Positions 22,714 to 23,984 of a stretch of DNA of 23,984 nucleotides are shown here, piece by piece. This stretch comes from CAYGUI01 sp964353115 (lineage in GTDB: Bacteria; Pseudomonadota; Gammaproteobacteria; JAGOUU01). Under the pieces are notes generated by a model. The model was not told where the DNA came from. It did no database searches and saw only the letters and a program-made list of their open reading frames with translations. How positions within the stretch are numbered: position 1 is the stretch's first letter; every line of letters begins with the position of its first letter. A program made the position numbers and the translations under genes. The DNA lies in NCBI GenBank assembly GCA_964353115.1, contig CAYGUI010000020.1, positions 1-23,984 on the forward strand, read 5' to 3'.

Positions 22714-23984
22714 ATGAATACCATTTTAAACTCAAGTATTGAAGGCTCAGTTTTATATATCAATCAACGTATCAGTAAAGATATTAAAGAGATTACGATA
22801 ATTGACGAAGAAGTCTCAAGTAGTGATGATATAAAAACTCTTATTGATAAAATAAAAACAATAGAAACTTTGGATAGTTTATATATAAATAAAATGAAAT
22901 TAGATGTTATAGATAGTCATGATTTTTTCTGCAAACTATCTAATCTTAAAAATATTTGTAATTTAAAAATTATGATCAACCCAGGTAATTATCTTTTTTC
23001 AAATACTTTTGATCATTATTGGTTTTTCTTTTTTTTAGGCAATAGTGAGAAGCTGCAGAGTATAATTTTTATAGGAGATTTAGCACCTAAACAATATAAA
23101 GAAATGTCTCTAACACATATAGTTACTAATATAGTTACTAATTTTTTAGAGAAAAGTGCTCCATCCACTAGACTTTCTATTAGATATCCATTGCCTTTAG
23201 ATGCTTTTTGCTCTTTTGTTGCTAATTTTAATAATGAAAAAATAGATAAGGAAATGATGCTTGCATTGTGGCTTGAAAGAAATAAAGAGGTAAAATATTT
23301 GAGTCTTTGCCTTAAATATGCAATAAAGGTTAATGATGTTGACACAATGATTTGCTTAATCAGCAATGGAGCTGATGTAAATTATTGTGACGAAGATAGT
23401 GGGTTATCGCTTTTATCTTTAGCAGCTGGTTGTGGGAATGTTGAAGCTATTAAGTGTTTAATCGATCATGGTGCTGAAGTTAATAAACCAATCAAGCACT
23501 ATTTACTTAATGATAAATCTAGTAGTTGCTCTATAGATATTACAGCTATTGTGTGTGCTTTTTCTGCAGCAAGAGTAGAATCTGTTAAAGAGCTTATATC
23601 AAATGGTGCAAATCTAGAACAGAATGAAAAGGTTAATAGTGTTTTTTATATTTTTAGGCATCCGCATTTGTTTATTTCCGACAAGATAGCTTCTTTTGCT
23701 TATAGTGGAGATGAAAGAATTGAAATAGTTAAATATTTAATAGAACAAAATAAATTAAAGATTAACGATCCAGTTTGGTATTTCAAAGGTATGAGTATGC
23801 TTCATTTAGCAGCACGGAACTGGGATTTTTTTATGGTTAAGGAGCTAATTCTGCTAGGCGCAGATGTTAATGTAAAAGATAAATTTGGTAATACTCCGCT
23901 TCATATAGCTGCATATCAATTAAATAGTAATTCAAATAATGATTGCATAATAAATAAATATAAAATTATTTGTATTATTCGCAA
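22714..23984 (+). CDS. ankyrin-repeat protein, paralogue of the preceding gene, cut by the window end
   Basis: An open frame runs from ATG 22714 to the last base without a stop, covering at least 423 residues. It parallels its neighbour from end to end. The N-terminal region has ITIIDEEVSSSDDIKTLID, LYINKMKL, NPGNYLFSNTFDHYW and IIFIGDLAPK, matching the same blocks in the first protein. Ankyrin repeats begin near residue 200 (TMICLISNGADVNYCDED; SLAAGCGNVEAIKCLIDHGAEVN; VKELISNGANLEQNE), then MLHLAARNWDFFMVKEL, LGADVNVKDKFGNTPLHIAAYQL. The first repeats look closer to consensus than in the neighbour. It starts 40 bases after the first gene's stop, so both may be co-transcribed. The two clearly arose by duplication and have since diverged strongly. 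The C-terminus is outside the window. Confidence 0.85.
   Translation, partial: MNTILNSSIEGSVLYINQRISKDIKEITIIDEEVSSSDDIKTLIDKIKTIETLDSLYINKMKLDVIDSHDFFCKLSNLKNICNLKIMINPGNYLFSNTFDHYWFFFFLGNSEKLQSIIFIGDLAPKQYKEMSLTHIVTNIVTNFLEKSAPSTRLSIRYPLPLDAFCSFVANFNNEKIDKEMMLALWLERNKEVKYLSLCLKYAIKVNDVDTMICLISNGADVNYCDEDSGLSLLSLAAGCGNVEAIKCLIDHGAEVNKPIKHYLLNDKSSSCSIDITAIVCAFSAARVESVKELISNGANLEQNEKVNSVFYIFRHPHLFISDKIASFAYSGDERIEIVKYLIEQNKLKINDPVWYFKGMSMLHLAARNWDFFMVKELILLGADVNVKDKFGNTPLHIAAYQLNSNSNNDCIINKYKIICIIR

Noticed and set aside
1..23984. CRISPR arrays, rRNA genes, insertion sequences with transposase, integrases.
   Set aside because: No regularly spaced direct repeats, rRNA-like sequence or transposase/integrase motifs were seen on either strand.

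Overview
The window is low-GC bacterial DNA. The gene set points to a gammaproteobacterium: topoisomerase IV (parE-parC) and GyrA of the E. coli type, a complete EF-P beta-lysylation set (efp, epmA, epmB), and a murU/djlA/rpe order that I recall from Pseudomonas-like genomes. Several signs suggest a host-associated or intracellular lifestyle, possibly in or near the Legionellales or Coxiellaceae. These are strong AT bias, a decayed murU remnant, palindromic repeats inserted in frame inside housekeeping genes, and tandem ankyrin-repeat proteins. The taxonomic placement is inference.

Left part (1-4008, all plus strand): a 3' murU-like remnant with in-frame stops is followed by a tightly overlapping run of genes: a short membrane-anchored J-domain protein, rpe, a PfkB-family sugar kinase, an MscS channel and a pabA/trpG glutamine amidotransferase. 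The amidotransferase carries a 118-bp multi-hairpin palindromic insertion that is translated in frame. A minus-strand tRNA-Thr(TGT) gene with a promoter and a small protein with a phage-tail-like domain separate this run from the next block.

Middle (4666-15496): parE-parC; a minus-strand pair, epmB and an unknown gene; plus-strand efp-epmA; a small unknown minus-strand gene that runs into the 3' end of epmA; then gyrA-cmk. EF-P, its lysyl-transferase EpmA and the lysine 2,3-aminomutase EpmB lie together, so the polyproline-stalling rescue pathway is encoded here, except for the hydroxylase EpmC, which is not seen. EpmB carries a second in-frame palindromic insertion, and EpmA has an atypical C-terminus.

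Right part (15497-21270): a DUF378-type small membrane protein with a strong terminator, a 57-residue DUF5993-like protein followed by a DsbB-like protein without the usual second periplasmic cysteine pair, a convergent AsmA-type protein, an unrecognised membrane protein, a PlsC-like acyltransferase with a degenerate motif III, and a dihydrolipoamide-dehydrogenase-like flavoprotein that meets glutaredoxin 3 with no gap.

Right end (21387-23984): two tandem paralogous ankyrin proteins share an approximately 190-residue N-terminal region that I do not recognise. The second runs off the window. This pair is the best candidate for something undescribed, most plausibly a family of host-interaction or effector proteins. 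No gene-free stretch exceeds about 300 bases except the first 304 bases, which hold the murU remnant.
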